Below are positions 29,016-38,544 of a DNA stretch of 64,000 bases, piece by piece. The DNA comes from Edaphobacter sp. (GTDB lineage: Bacteria; Acidobacteriota; Terriglobia; Terriglobales; Acidobacteriaceae). Each line of letters opens with the position of its first letter. Within the stretch, counting starts at the first letter, position 1. The notes under the pieces were generated by a model. That model saw only the letters and a list, made by a program, of their open reading frames with translations, was not told the DNA's origin and ran no database searches. The position numbers and the translations under genes are program-made. The stretch is from assembly GCA_025462755.1 (NCBI GenBank), contig JAOAPF010000172.1, forward strand, positions 1 to 64,000. The letters are read 5' to 3'.

Positions 29016-29044
29016 AGCGCTGCCGGCTCCCGACCGGCAGCGCT
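29016..29044. repeat. Perfect 11-bp stem hairpin
   Basis: AGCGCTGCCGG-ctcccga-CCGGCAGCGCT. Confidence 0.7.
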
Positions 29045-29490
29045 CCTGTCATGCGAAAAAATCTACTGCTAGCTCGCTTCAATCAGCTATTTGCCAGGCC
29101 CACCAGCCCCATTTTGGATCGCCTCGAGGAACTGGCCGGAGTGAGTTATTCGTCAGGAATAAGGAGCGATCTCTCTCCTACCTCCGGACACCAGAGCAGT
29201 CGAAGGTCAATCGGGGCATCGAGGGCTCTGTTTTTATCTCGGAAAACAAACATATCCCGATCGCTGAACAATTACATTTAGCAAAAGTACTAGCGCACCA
29301 GCATCTTTGGATCAGTAAGCCCCGAGAGCGTGCTTTGGGCTGGGTGGCCCATATGAAACCGAGCGGAACAGCGGAGTGACCTGCTTGTCTACCCAGAGCG
29401 CTCTATGAGGATCCCAGCTCCCAAGTCGTCGAAAAATCATCAGGTACTCCATGACAACTCTCGCTTGACATACAGCATCAAACGCCTTTA

Positions 29491-29715
29491 ATGTCTTTTC
29501 GGACCAGAAGCAAAATCCTCGCTCTGCGCGCACTCCTCGCTGTTGTCAACGAAGAAGAGCAGAGACTCCTTGCAATCATCAATTCGGACCAGACCCCCGC
29601 CGAAGAAGTATCGAAGGCGTTTAACGACCTTTATAAGCTCTGGAGTACAACGGCGTTAAACGCAGCGGATCTTGAGGACGCAACGGTAAGAAGCGTTATT
29701 CATCTATTCACCTGA
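29491..29715 (+). CDS. Small hypothetical protein, 74 aa
   Basis: ORF only; plausible helical protein. Confidence 0.35.
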   Translation: MSFRTRSKILALRALLAVVNEEEQRLLAIINSDQTPAEEVSKAFNDLYKLWSTTALNAADLEDATVRSVIHLFT

Positions 29716-30031
29716 AAATTGCAATCCTAAGCCGATTGCTGAATTCGATGATCGCCGGTGGCTCGAACGGATCCAGACCAACTCCCTTGGCGAATAGAGC
29801 GGGCACCTGCAGGACTGAGGGCGCCTTCGCACCCTTCCTGGTGCGTGAGCAGGCCACCGCGCGGTGCCCAATCCATTTCAAAGCCGCACGCGAGACGATT
29901 CCATTCTAAGAGCGCGATTGACACTTGATGGACATTAATATATATACCTACTAGTACGTACTCTATCTAGGAGACTCCTGAAATTCATATCCGGCGCTCC
30001 ACTCGTCCTTATCCTTCACGCATCTCTTTGC

Positions 30032-30907
30032 GTGCCAATCCACCTCTCGGCTCCAAGCACCTCGGTTGTTGCCCAGGACCAGGCCATTCCGGCCGCAGTC
30101 GTCTGGAAGTCCACAAGGGCGGAGCATGTGTACGGATTTCCTGACATGAAGTCCAACAAGAAAGGCGCACTGACGTTGAGCGCTGATGCTCTTACGTTTT
30201 CAGGAAACTCCGGCAATACATCGATTCCACGAAGCTCGTTAACCGCAGTAAGTGCCGGCAACCAGAGAGTCGAGCTGTGGGGGATGAGTGGAAGGATCTT
30301 GAGAATGACGGTCCCCGACGGTGGCGGCCTTGCAGCTGCAGCCGTCATGCAGCACCGGGTGGACATGCTTACCGTTGAGTTCAACGATCTCCGCGGCGGC
30401 AATCACGCTGCTGTCTTCTTCCTCCCCGCCAATGAAGCAGATCGTGCTCTTCAGAACTTCGCGCTAACCCCTGTCCCGCCTCGCAAAGTTTCAGGAGCTG
30501 TCTGCCAGAACGCCCCTGTCAAACCGAATAGCGTGCTCGTCTCCGCTCCTGACTGGGATCACGCGGAGGTGCCGGCAGCCTATCGAGCACTCGTATACGG
30601 GCACGTAGTCGAGAGCCTTCAGCATACGAAAGATGTCATGCAGGTATACCGCGACGGAGAGGGAGAAACCCACGGTGGGTGTCCGCAGTACATCGTCCAT
30701 ATCTCTATCGCGACGTTCAAGCAAGGAAGCTCGGTACAGCGTGCCTATCTGGGGCCGGTTGGAATGTTCGTTGGGACCACCCAGATGAAGTTCGATGTCA
30801 CCTTCACCGATGCATCAGGGAAGCTGAACAGCAGCGAACAGATCACGGCCACGATGCGGGGCGAGTCCGAGAGCACCAATGTTGCCGACCACTCGCCAAA
30901 AGTCTAG
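30032..30907 (+). CDS. Hypothetical protein, 291 aa
   Basis: Long ORF with coding-like composition; AT-rich promoter-like tract upstream at 29930-29990; start uncertain. Confidence 0.65.
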   Translation: MPIHLSAPSTSVVAQDQAIPAAVVWKSTRAEHVYGFPDMKSNKKGALTLSADALTFSGNSGNTSIPRSSLTAVSAGNQRVELWGMSGRILRMTVPDGGGLAAAAVMQHRVDMLTVEFNDLRGGNHAAVFFLPANEADRALQNFALTPVPPRKVSGAVCQNAPVKPNSVLVSAPDWDHAEVPAAYRALVYGHVVESLQHTKDVMQVYRDGEGETHGGCPQYIVHISIATFKQGSSVQRAYLGPVGMFVGTTQMKFDVTFTDASGKLNSSEQITATMRGESESTNVADHSPKV

Positions 30908-31114
30908 CCAAGCACTACGTTGCCCTGCTGAAGAACGCCGACAAGAACAACGCAGCGAAGAACGCAGCCAACCCTGCTTCGTAAACCCAAAAAGAAGCGT
31001 CGCCTCGCCTATCGCGGAGGCTGCGTGACGACGCTCCTAGCAGGCTCCTCGCTCCTTTCGACCGTGTTCGCAAGAACTTCACTGTCGGGACTGCGAGCAA
31101 TAGCGGAGAGAAAT

Positions 31115-31297
31115 ATGGACAGCGGCAAGGTACCGCACGCGACTAGCGATCGTTGGAGGATCAAATCCTTCCTCGAAATGGAACACAGGCTCAATTCCCT
31201 ACGCTCGCTCGTGTGTGATCTTCTCAAGACCAATCAGGAACTGCGCGAGGCTCTTCTCAAGACGAAGTCAGGGGTGCCGAACAACCAGGGCCCGTAA
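31115..31297 (+). CDS. Small hypothetical protein
   Basis: Internal ATG of ORF 31025..31297: MDSGKVPHATSDRWRIKSFLEMEHRLNSLRSLVCDLLKTNQELREALLKTK. Confidence 0.35.
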   Translation: MDSGKVPHATSDRWRIKSFLEMEHRLNSLRSLVCDLLKTNQELREALLKTKSGVPNNQGP

Positions 31298-31387
31298 TCG
31301 TCGGACGCTCCGAACAATTTCGGCATTGTCGGAGCATGTTTCTACCGCCAGTAGAGACCTGCCTTCACTAAGATGATAAGAATAGAG

Positions 31388-32014
31388 ATGACCGTCAAAA
31401 CAGCCAACAAACACGAACTCAGGACAAGAGAGACCCGGGCGCTTTTGCTCCAGGCTGCTGAAATGATCTTCGTACGAGACGGATACGAAGGGGCAGAACT
31501 TGGAGAGATTGCCGCCCTTGCCAGCCGCACGAAGGGCGCGATCTACGCGCAGTTCAAGAGCAAGGAGGACATCTTTCTCGCGCTCATTGAAGAGCGTGCG
31601 CTTTGTTACCGGGCTAGGATGGAAAAGCTTCTCGCTGAATCGACAAGCGTTGCCGGCAATCTGGAAGCTCTTCGAACGTTCTACCTTCAACTCGCCGGGG
31701 ATCAGGCATGGTCTCTTCTCTTGTTGGAGTTTAAACTTTTTGCGATCCGGCATCCCGAATCGAGGAAGCGGCTACAGACGTTATATTCCGCCATGCTCTC
31801 CCAGAGTGATGAAAAGAGGCTTGCTGACATATTAGGGGCAGCAAGTAAGGGAAAGGATGCGATCAGTCGAGTGATCGCTATCCAATCGTTGCAGCCTATG
31901 ATTTCCGCTCTGGTTCTCGAAGCACAAATGGAAAACAATCTTTCGGACAGGAACGTCATCAAGAAAGTTGTTAATCGAATATTTGACGCGCTAATGGAAG
32001 TTCCGACACAGTGA
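31388..32014 (+). CDS. TetR-family transcriptional regulator
   Basis: RETRALLLQAAEMIFVRDGYEGAELGEIAALASRTKGAIYAQFKSKEDIFLALIEE. Confidence 0.93.
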   Translation: MTVKTANKHELRTRETRALLLQAAEMIFVRDGYEGAELGEIAALASRTKGAIYAQFKSKEDIFLALIEERALCYRARMEKLLAESTSVAGNLEALRTFYLQLAGDQAWSLLLLEFKLFAIRHPESRKRLQTLYSAMLSQSDEKRLADILGAASKGKDAISRVIAIQSLQPMISALVLEAQMENNLSDRNVIKKVVNRIFDALMEVPTQ

Positions 32015-32052
32015 AAGCTCCACGCTGCAGTCGAAAGGAAATCTCCGCGCCC

Positions 32053-33270
32053 ATGCCGAACTCACCCAATCAAAACCTCGTCCGCCAACCCACAAGCCGC
32101 CAGCCCCTAAGCCGCCGAACCCTCCTGAGCAATCTTGCCATCACCGCCGCCGCGGCCACCATCAGCCCCGCGCTCGAAGCCCTGGCCCAACCCCAATCCA
32201 CCGCCCCCACCCCCCAGCAGCGCGCCGAAATGGCCCGCATCGCCGCCGACTTCCGCAAGCAATTCTCCGTCCCCGCCACCTCCATCGCCATCTCCCGCAA
32301 CGGCCAGTTCGTCTACGACCAGGCAGCAGGCATCGCCGACGCGGCAAACCTCACGCAAGCCCGGCAAGACTCCCTCTTTCGCATCGCCTCCGTCACCAAG
32401 CCGATTACCTCCGTCGCCATCTTCTCCCTCATCGAGCAGGGCAAGCTCAACCTCAACGACAAAGTCCTCGGCCCCTCCGGCGTCCTCGGCACAAAATATG
32501 GCAAGCTCCCCTACAAGCCCTTCATCACCGACATCACCGTCGACCACCTCCTCACCCACACCTCCGGCGGCTGGCCCAACGACTCCACCGACCCCATGTT
32601 CCGCAATCCCTCCTGGGACCAGACCAAGCTCATCAACTGGACCCTCGCCAACCTCCCCCTCACCCGCCCGCCCGGCACCCATTGGGCCTACTCCAACTTT
32701 GGCTACTGCCTCCTCGGCCGCGTCATCGAGCAGGTCACCGCCGAACCCTACCACTCCTGGGTCCGCACCAACATCCTCGGCCCCTGCGGCATCTCCACCA
32801 TGCAAATCGCCCGCAACAAAGAGAGCGACAGCGCCAACAACGAAGTCGTCTACTACGGCCAGTACTCCGAAGAACCCTACAAGCTCAACATCACCCGAAT
32901 GGACTCCCACGGCGGATGGATTGCCTCCTCCACCGAGCTCGTCCAGTTCCTCAACCGCGTCGCCGGAGCCCCCGGCATCCCCGCGCTCCTCAAACCCGAC
33001 ACCATAAAAATAATGACCACCCCCGCCCCCGCCTACCCCGCAGACGACGCACGCTACGCCCGCGGCTGGATGGTCCGCAACAACGGAGCCGGCAACTGGT
33101 GGCACATCGGCAGCTTCCCCGGCACCACCACCATCATGGTCCGCACCCCCACCGGCATCTGCTGGGCCGCCCTATGCAACAGCCGCACCCAACCCAAAGA
33201 CCAGATCGACACCGCCCTCGACCAAATGATGCGGAAGATAGTCCGCACCGTCCCAGCCTGGAGCGTATGA
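32053..33270 (+). CDS. Serine hydrolase, class C beta-lactamase-like (Tat-type signal)
   Basis: SRRTLLSNLAITAAAA signal; SVTK (SxxK), YSNFGYCLLG (YxN), HIGSFPGTTTIM. Confidence 0.92.
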   Translation: MPNSPNQNLVRQPTSRQPLSRRTLLSNLAITAAAATISPALEALAQPQSTAPTPQQRAEMARIAADFRKQFSVPATSIAISRNGQFVYDQAAGIADAANLTQARQDSLFRIASVTKPITSVAIFSLIEQGKLNLNDKVLGPSGVLGTKYGKLPYKPFITDITVDHLLTHTSGGWPNDSTDPMFRNPSWDQTKLINWTLANLPLTRPPGTHWAYSNFGYCLLGRVIEQVTAEPYHSWVRTNILGPCGISTMQIARNKESDSANNEVVYYGQYSEEPYKLNITRMDSHGGWIASSTELVQFLNRVAGAPGIPALLKPDTIKIMTTPAPAYPADDARYARGWMVRNNGAGNWWHIGSFPGTTTIMVRTPTGICWAALCNSRTQPKDQIDTALDQMMRKIVRTVPAWSV

Positions 33271-33381
33271 CGACCACGATCCATCAAACGACTTATTGCC
33301 GATCAGCCGGATTTGCAAGCTCGTTTGTCGGTACCGATCAATTAGCCTACTGGAGACCGCCGCGCCGTATTCGGAGGTCAT

Positions 33382-34317
33382 TTGACAGAGAAGCGAGACG
33401 ATCGAGCGGTTGAAATGACGAGCCTCTTGGAAGCAATGCGGCCAGAGGTAGAGGAGAAAGCGATATGCCGGCCTCTTAGGGAGGGACTCTTTCACGCCGT
33501 GCTCGAGGCTTACTTTGCTCGTGTTTTTGAATACATGGAGTTCACCCGTTTAATGCTCTCCAGCGAACATTTAGACAGCTTTTTCGCTTCCGCACCTCTT
33601 CGCCAGTGTTGCGAAGACCTAATTGCATTGAAGTTTCTCGCACAGCTAAATCGTAAGGACCGGGACGCTGTAGACCAGGCGCTAATGATAATCAGCACCG
33701 GAACACCTTCTGAGAAGCAGAGCGTTTTTTTCAAGCTCAATCATCCATACCAGCCCATCCTCACTTCGACTTTCCCTGCCGACAGGATTGAGAAGGCGAA
33801 GCTACACTTGAATGAGATAGGAACTCGCACGCAAATTTGGCATACGCAGAAAAAGCTGCCTCCAATCGAGCAGATGGCGAAGAAAGTCGGTCTCTCCGAC
33901 TTATATGAGTTTTTGTATGCCGCGACTTCTGAAGTCGTTCACTTCAATGTGCGTATCGCATTGCGGAGTGGATGGGGTGGCCAAAAAGACGAATTTAGTT
34001 TCTCTCCGTCGAACTTCTCTATGTATTATCAGCACTTCGCAAGGACTTACAGTGCCTACCTCCTGCTCAGGTTTTGCCGGACTTTCCGTTCCGCTCTAAC
34101 TCTGTCGTCGGTTTTCATGAATGCAATCGATTCAGTTGAGGTCGTTCTAGAGAGTGAAATTCGATGGCCTGAAATTGTGACGTTCGAGGAGATGAACGTT
34201 CCGCAGAACGACAACATCATCCTCCGGGCGTTGCTGGTGGTGAAACAGGATGAGGGAGTTAAAAAGCTTCGAAGCAAACACAAGAGGAAACGGCTGAAAC
34301 GCCGAGCGACCTCGTAG
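33382..34317 (+). CDS. DUF5677-like hypothetical protein
   Basis: 311 aa, lower GC than the neighbouring genes; LYEFLYAATSEVVHFNVRIAL resembles DUF5677-type sequences. Confidence 0.55.
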   Translation: MTEKRDDRAVEMTSLLEAMRPEVEEKAICRPLREGLFHAVLEAYFARVFEYMEFTRLMLSSEHLDSFFASAPLRQCCEDLIALKFLAQLNRKDRDAVDQALMIISTGTPSEKQSVFFKLNHPYQPILTSTFPADRIEKAKLHLNEIGTRTQIWHTQKKLPPIEQMAKKVGLSDLYEFLYAATSEVVHFNVRIALRSGWGGQKDEFSFSPSNFSMYYQHFARTYSAYLLLRFCRTFRSALTLSSVFMNAIDSVEVVLESEIRWPEIVTFEEMNVPQNDNIILRALLVVKQDEGVKKLRSKHKRKRLKRRATS

Positions 34318-34353
34318 TAGCTGAACTTGGCTGGGTGGAACTTGGCTGGATGG

Positions 34354-34412
34354 CCGGGTGCCCATTTCATACGGTCTCATCGCATGAGTGGGCCATCGTG
34401 CGAAGCGCGATC
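34354..34412. repeat. REP-like double-hairpin element, copy 3
   Basis: CCGGGTGCCCATTTCATACGGTCTCATCGCATGAGTGGGCCATCGTGCGAAGCGCGATCC; same architecture as copies 1, 2, 4. Confidence 0.7.
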
Positions 34413-34527
34413 CACCTTCCTGAACAGACGTCAAGTATCCCCTCAAGACAAGTCAGACCTTTTATTGTGACCAAATGATCTATTCCCGGGGAGTCTACGG
34501 CGTTACCCTCACAGCCGGAGGGAAAAC

Positions 34528-34998
34528 ATGAAAATTCCGGTCGTAGCGATAGCTTTACTCGTTAGTCTTCCAGCTTTTGGCCAGCATGGTCACACAGCGC
34601 AAGTAGACGCGCGGGGTGCTAAAGTCATGGGCTTCTCACAGGACAAGACTACCCACCACTTCGTTCTTACGTTCGATGGCGGCCTGATCGACGTTCGCGT
34701 GAACGACGTAAAAGACACCGAGAGCCGCGACCAGATTCGCATGCACTTCCAGCACATCTCCCGCATGTTCGCGGACGGTGACTTCACCGACCCGATGCTT
34801 GTCCATGCAACGAACGTCCCCGGCACAGCAGCCATGAAGCAACTAAAGGATGCCTTGCATTGGGATGTAGTGGAGACACCGCGCGGAGCCAGGATGGTCG
34901 TCTCGGCAGACAACAAACCAGCGTTGGACGCCTTGCATGAATTCCTAAAGTTCCAGATCGAAGACCATCAGACCGGAGACTGCGAAATCCCTCATTGA
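34528..34998 (+). CDS. Secreted hypothetical protein
   Basis: MKIPVVAIALLVSLPAFGQHGH signal peptide; 156 aa. Confidence 0.75.
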   Translation: MKIPVVAIALLVSLPAFGQHGHTAQVDARGAKVMGFSQDKTTHHFVLTFDGGLIDVRVNDVKDTESRDQIRMHFQHISRMFADGDFTDPMLVHATNVPGTAAMKQLKDALHWDVVETPRGARMVVSADNKPALDALHEFLKFQIEDHQTGDCEIPH

Positions 34999-35025
34999 GT
35001 CTATTGAGGGGATATTTACCTTTGG

Positions 35026-35085
35026 CCGGGTGCCCCACTCATGCGGCCTCATCGCATGAGTGGGCCATCGCGCAAAAGCGCGATC
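35026..35085. repeat. REP-like double-hairpin element, copy 4
   Basis: CCGGGTGCCCCACTCATGCGGCCTCATCGCATGAGTGGGCCATCGCGCAAAAGCGCGATC. Confidence 0.75.
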
Positions 35086-35189
35086 TGTCTTGCTTAGGGG
35101 CGCCTTCAGAGCCTGTCCTGAGCGCAGTCGAATGGATGCCCGAAAACAGCCGCCGCGAAGCGGCCACCGCTCTGCCGAAGGCCGGACCG

Positions 35190-35270
35190 AAGTCCGAAGG
35201 TCGAAGCGACTCACTTCTTCTTCGCCGCAGGCTTAGGCTTCAGCGCCCCCGCATACGCATAACTCGCTTT
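35190..35270 (-). pseudogene. 3'-end fragment of a ...SYAYAGALKPKPAAKKK* gene plus its downstream flank
   Basis: tcacttcttcttcgccgcaggcttaggcttcagcgcccccgcatacgca shared with 38560-38640 and 39053-39105. Confidence 0.7.
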
Positions 35271-35404
35271 ATCACACCTGCTACGGAACGTGTCGGGGCT
35301 GCTTGGCGTATGAGACAGGTGCCGAAGCTCTTCCCCTATCAGAGAAGATATGGCCCTAACAGACCAGACCTGCGATGAAGCTAGTCGGCCCGATTGCTTC
35401 TCGC

Positions 35405-35845
35405 TCACCGTGATTTCGGCTTGCTCTTGCCGTCGAGGTTGAGCGCCACTGCAGCGCGGATGAGATCCTTCAAGGCCGCCTCATCGACCTTGTCGCCTTC
35501 GTGGATGTCGATGGCGCGCCTGACATTCCCGTCGAGGCTGGAGTTGAATAGACCGGAAGGATCCTTCAACGCAGCTCCCTTGGCAAAGGTCATCTTGACG
35601 GCGTTCTTGTACGTCTCTCCCGTGCAGACGATGCCACCGTGGGAGAAGACGGGAGTCCCCGGCGATGTCGGCTTGACCCACTTCCACTCTTCAACGATCT
35701 CAGGGTCTGCCTTGTGAATGATCTCGCGAACCTTCGCGAGCATCTTCCCGCGCCAGTCCCCAAGTTCCTTGATCTTCTCGTCGATGAATGCAGAGGCAGA
35801 TTCCACCGAGACCCTCCTTTTCATGTACAGCTCCAACTCTCGCAC
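35405..35845 (-). CDS. DUF1801 domain-containing protein
   Basis: LGDWRGKMLAKVREIIHKADPEIVEEWKWVKP...GGIVCTGETYKNAVKMTFAKGAAL. Confidence 0.9.
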   Translation of the reverse strand: MRELELYMKRRVSVESASAFIDEKIKELGDWRGKMLAKVREIIHKADPEIVEEWKWVKPTSPGTPVFSHGGIVCTGETYKNAVKMTFAKGAALKDPSGLFNSSLDGNVRRAIDIHEGDKVDEAALKDLIRAAVALNLDGKSKPKSR

Positions 35846-35891
35846 TTAATTTAGCCTGCGCTCAGCGTAACCTGCAACCTCCGCCAACGTC

Positions 35892-37136
35892 GGGTAGTGG
35901 GTCAGTTTGGAGTGAATGACTGAAGTTTCCGAAAACCCGACCTCTCGGACATATCGATGGACATCAGCTTAGCGGTGGGACTTATGTCTTCTCACACGCT
36001 TTTACCCCCCGTCTCCAGGGAACTTGTACTGCAGCCTACAGCGAATCTCATCGAACATGATGATTATGGGCGTATCACCACCCGAGCTACATGCGTTCCT
36101 TTGGCGGGATCGGCGGGCGTGACGGGCGAGGCGAGTTGTCCGTCAGCGGAAGAGGCCGGAGTGCCGTTGGGTGCGGATCTACTACAAAAATGGTATGGCG
36201 TGGATTGCCTCGCAACCCTACGCTCCGAGAGTGCAGCGGAAGATTGGTCTGGTCGATGCGGGGCAAGACCCATATGATTCCCACAGAGGTTCAACCTACG
36301 GATGCCTGAAATGGAAATACCTGACTACTACGAACTTCTCGAGGTTAGCCCTCAGGCTACTGATGAGACAATTCATCGTGTCTACCGCTATATGGCGGCT
36401 CGGTATCATCCTGACAATTTGGGAACGGGGAATCTGGAAAAGTTCACCCAACTAACGTCGGCCTACAAAGTTCTCTCGGATCCTAATAGAAGATCTGAAT
36501 ACGATGCTCAGCGAGCGACGCGTCAACCTACGATTCGAAATCCGATGTCGAGCACGGTTGATTTCATGGACCAGGGGGAGGGTGACCTGAACCGCCGACT
36601 CGCGGTACTTGCGATCCTCTATTACCGTCGACGTATATATCCCAATAGCCCGGAAGTGTCTCTCGCCGAAATTGAACAGCGAATGGGGTTCCCACGCGAT
36701 TATCTTGACTTCACGACTTGGTATCTGGCGAAAAAGAGGTATATCACCCGGGCGGATAACTCGGATTTTACCCTGACGGTTGAAGGCGTGGACTTCATCG
36801 AAACGCAGCGTGCAACCATACCACTGTTGGACAAGTTGCTTACAAACGGAAGTCACACCGATGATAACGAAGTACGCAGCCGTCTGCTTGCTTCTGAGCC
36901 GCCACCTCCGGATAGTCCAAGCTATTAGGAGTTTCCGGTCGTGGTTTTAGCAACTGAGATGATCTCGCAGTTGTAGAAACAGTTCTTGGCAGCCGGAAAC
37001 CAGTCGAGCCAGCGCCGCACGTCTCGCTTTCCGAGGCGTGGATAGCCGCTGGACCCAGAATTCGCCGTCCAAGTGGACCAGTAACGGGGTTATAGGTAAC
37101 TTTGGTTGCCCCGGAGTCAAAACTGGCCCACTACCC
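35892..37136. mobile_element. Putative non-autonomous mobile element with TIRs and 6-bp TSD carrying a J-domain gene
   Basis: Left TIR GGGTAGTGGGTCAGTTTGGAGTG; right TIR (reverse complement) GGGTAGTGGGCCAGTTTTGACTC; flanked by AACGTC at 35886-35891 and 37137-37142. Confidence 0.8.
36302..36928 (+). CDS. J-domain protein with C-terminal winged-helix-like region
   Basis: DYYELLEVSPQATDETIHRVYRYMAARYHPDN (HPD motif)...FTQLTSAYKVLSDPNRRSEYD; C-terminal YLAKKRYITRADNSDFTLTVEGVDFIE is wHTH-like. Confidence 0.9.
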   Translation: MPEMEIPDYYELLEVSPQATDETIHRVYRYMAARYHPDNLGTGNLEKFTQLTSAYKVLSDPNRRSEYDAQRATRQPTIRNPMSSTVDFMDQGEGDLNRRLAVLAILYYRRRIYPNSPEVSLAEIEQRMGFPRDYLDFTTWYLAKKRYITRADNSDFTLTVEGVDFIETQRATIPLLDKLLTNGSHTDDNEVRSRLLASEPPPPDSPSY

Positions 37137-37172
37137 AACGTCGCCGCCTCCTCGCACTCCTACGACTTGCGG

Positions 37173-37634
37173 TCAGGCGCTCGCCAGCGTGGCCTGCAGC
37201 CGGCGCCAGAAGAAGTACGAGAGCCCCCAGAGCACGCTGGTGGTCGCCGACGGGGCCAACGCTGCCGGGCGATCGCCGATCGAGAGGTGGGCGATGAGCG
37301 CCGAGACGAGGTTGATGGCGAAGCCGGCGTAGGCCCAATCCTTGATTACGTAGATGACGCCCCGCGCGGGGACCATGGGGACGAGCAGTGCGGCCACGCC
37401 TGCCACCTTGGCCCACGAGAGCTCCACACGGAACCAGACGGCGGGGAAGCCGAGGCGGGTGAACGCCTGCGCCGCCTCCGGCAGGCGCAGTAGCTCGTAG
37501 TAGGCGGTGAAGCTCATCTCCAGGCAGAAGAGCGTCGTGAAGATCCAGAAGCCGGCGACCAGCCCCCTGGAGGCCTTCATCTTGCCGGAGACCTTCATCC
37601 TGTAAGAGTCCATCATGCTATCCGACGCGATCAT
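37173..37634 (-). CDS. DoxX-like small integral membrane protein
   Basis: Polytopic: YYELLRLPEAAQAFTRLGFPAVWFRVELSWAKVAGVAALLVPMVPARGVIYVIKDWAYAGFAINL; internal ATG at 37634. Confidence 0.85.
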   Translation of the reverse strand: MIASDSMMDSYRMKVSGKMKASRGLVAGFWIFTTLFCLEMSFTAYYELLRLPEAAQAFTRLGFPAVWFRVELSWAKVAGVAALLVPMVPARGVIYVIKDWAYAGFAINLVSALIAHLSIGDRPAALAPSATTSVLWGLSYFFWRRLQATLASA

Positions 37635-38089
37635 GCCGCACCCCCGGCGAGCACCCGCTCCAGGGCGCCGAAGAATTTCTGCCAGCCGTAGTTTGCACCC
37701 TGATACGCTGCCTGCTGATCGGGACGGAAGCCGGACTGCTCCATGCGAACGTGGGTGCCGCCCTCCGCTGGAGTCAATGTCCAGAGCACCACCCATTGAA
37801 GCCCGGATTCGCTTCCTCCAACACCCCAGTTATAGGACAGGCGTTGGAGTGGGTCGACGATCAGCACCTCGCAGTCGACAACACCATTCCAGTTCGGTAC
37901 CGGATCGGCCCGGAATTGGAACTTCCGCCCGACCACCGGCTCGAAGTCGTTGTTCATCATCCATTGCGCGAGCAGCGGGCTCTCGGTGAGCGCCCGCCAA
38001 AGCTTCTCTGGCGGGTGTGGGAATATCCTCTCGACTACAAGTGTGCGGGGACTCTCTGCTGGATTGCTCCTGTCTGCTGCGTTGCTCAT
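37631..38089 (-). CDS. SRPBCC/AHSA1-family protein
   Basis: LVVERIFPHPPEKLWRALTESPLLAQWMMNNDFEPVVGRKFQFRADP. Confidence 0.93.
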   Translation of the reverse strand: MSNAADRSNPAESPRTLVVERIFPHPPEKLWRALTESPLLAQWMMNNDFEPVVGRKFQFRADPVPNWNGVVDCEVLIVDPLQRLSYNWGVGGSESGLQWVVLWTLTPAEGGTHVRMEQSGFRPDQQAAYQGANYGWQKFFGALERVLAGGAA

Positions 38090-38418
38090 GGCTCCATCCT
38101 TTCCAAAAGAGCTTCAAGCTGGTCAAACCGGTCACGCCAGAAGGCGCCGTAGAGATTGAGCCAGTCCACCATCGGAGCCAGCGCATCGGGCTGCGCGCGA
38201 TAGTGGGTTTCGCGTCCCGCACGGCGATGCCGCACCAACTTTGCCCGCTTCAGCACTGTCAGGTGCTTGGAGACAGCAGGCTGCGATACGCCCGCAAAGC
38301 GAGTCAATGCGTGAACGGTCTGTTCGCCCTGCCGGCTCAACTCCTCGAAAATAGCCCTGCGAGTCGGGTCGGCAAGAGCCCGGAACACGTGATTGGCAGT
38401 GGCCGGCTTCACAGACAA
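38086..38418 (-). CDS. ArsR-family HTH regulator
   Basis: VFRALADPTRRAIFEELSRQGEQTVHALTRFAGVSQPAVSKHLTVLKRAKLVRHRRAGRE. Confidence 0.95.
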   Translation of the reverse strand: MSVKPATANHVFRALADPTRRAIFEELSRQGEQTVHALTRFAGVSQPAVSKHLTVLKRAKLVRHRRAGRETHYRAQPDALAPMVDWLNLYGAFWRDRFDQLEALLERMEP

Positions 38419-38544
38419 ACCATAGCCAAATGGTTATGGTTTGTCAAGCGAAACATGAAGCAATTGCCACTTTCGTGGCGGGCCTACGGAGAAACAACTC
38501 CTTCGATTGCGCAGCAGGAGGTGAGCTGAGGACTACGGTCTGAC

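Noticed and set aside
32107-33105. 332-aa Gly/Glu/Val-rich minus-strand ORF
   Set aside because: Shadow of the serine hydrolase gene; composition artefact of codon bias.
36171-36455. 94-aa ORF overlapping the J-domain gene start
   Set aside because: Out of frame with the strong J-domain gene; the YYKNGMAWIASQPYAPRVQRKIGLV part could be a transposase remnant, but I cannot support it.
36947-37138. Minus-strand 63-aa ORF running through the right TIR
   Set aside because: Starts in the inverted repeat; no recognisable transposase motif, so not called as a gene.
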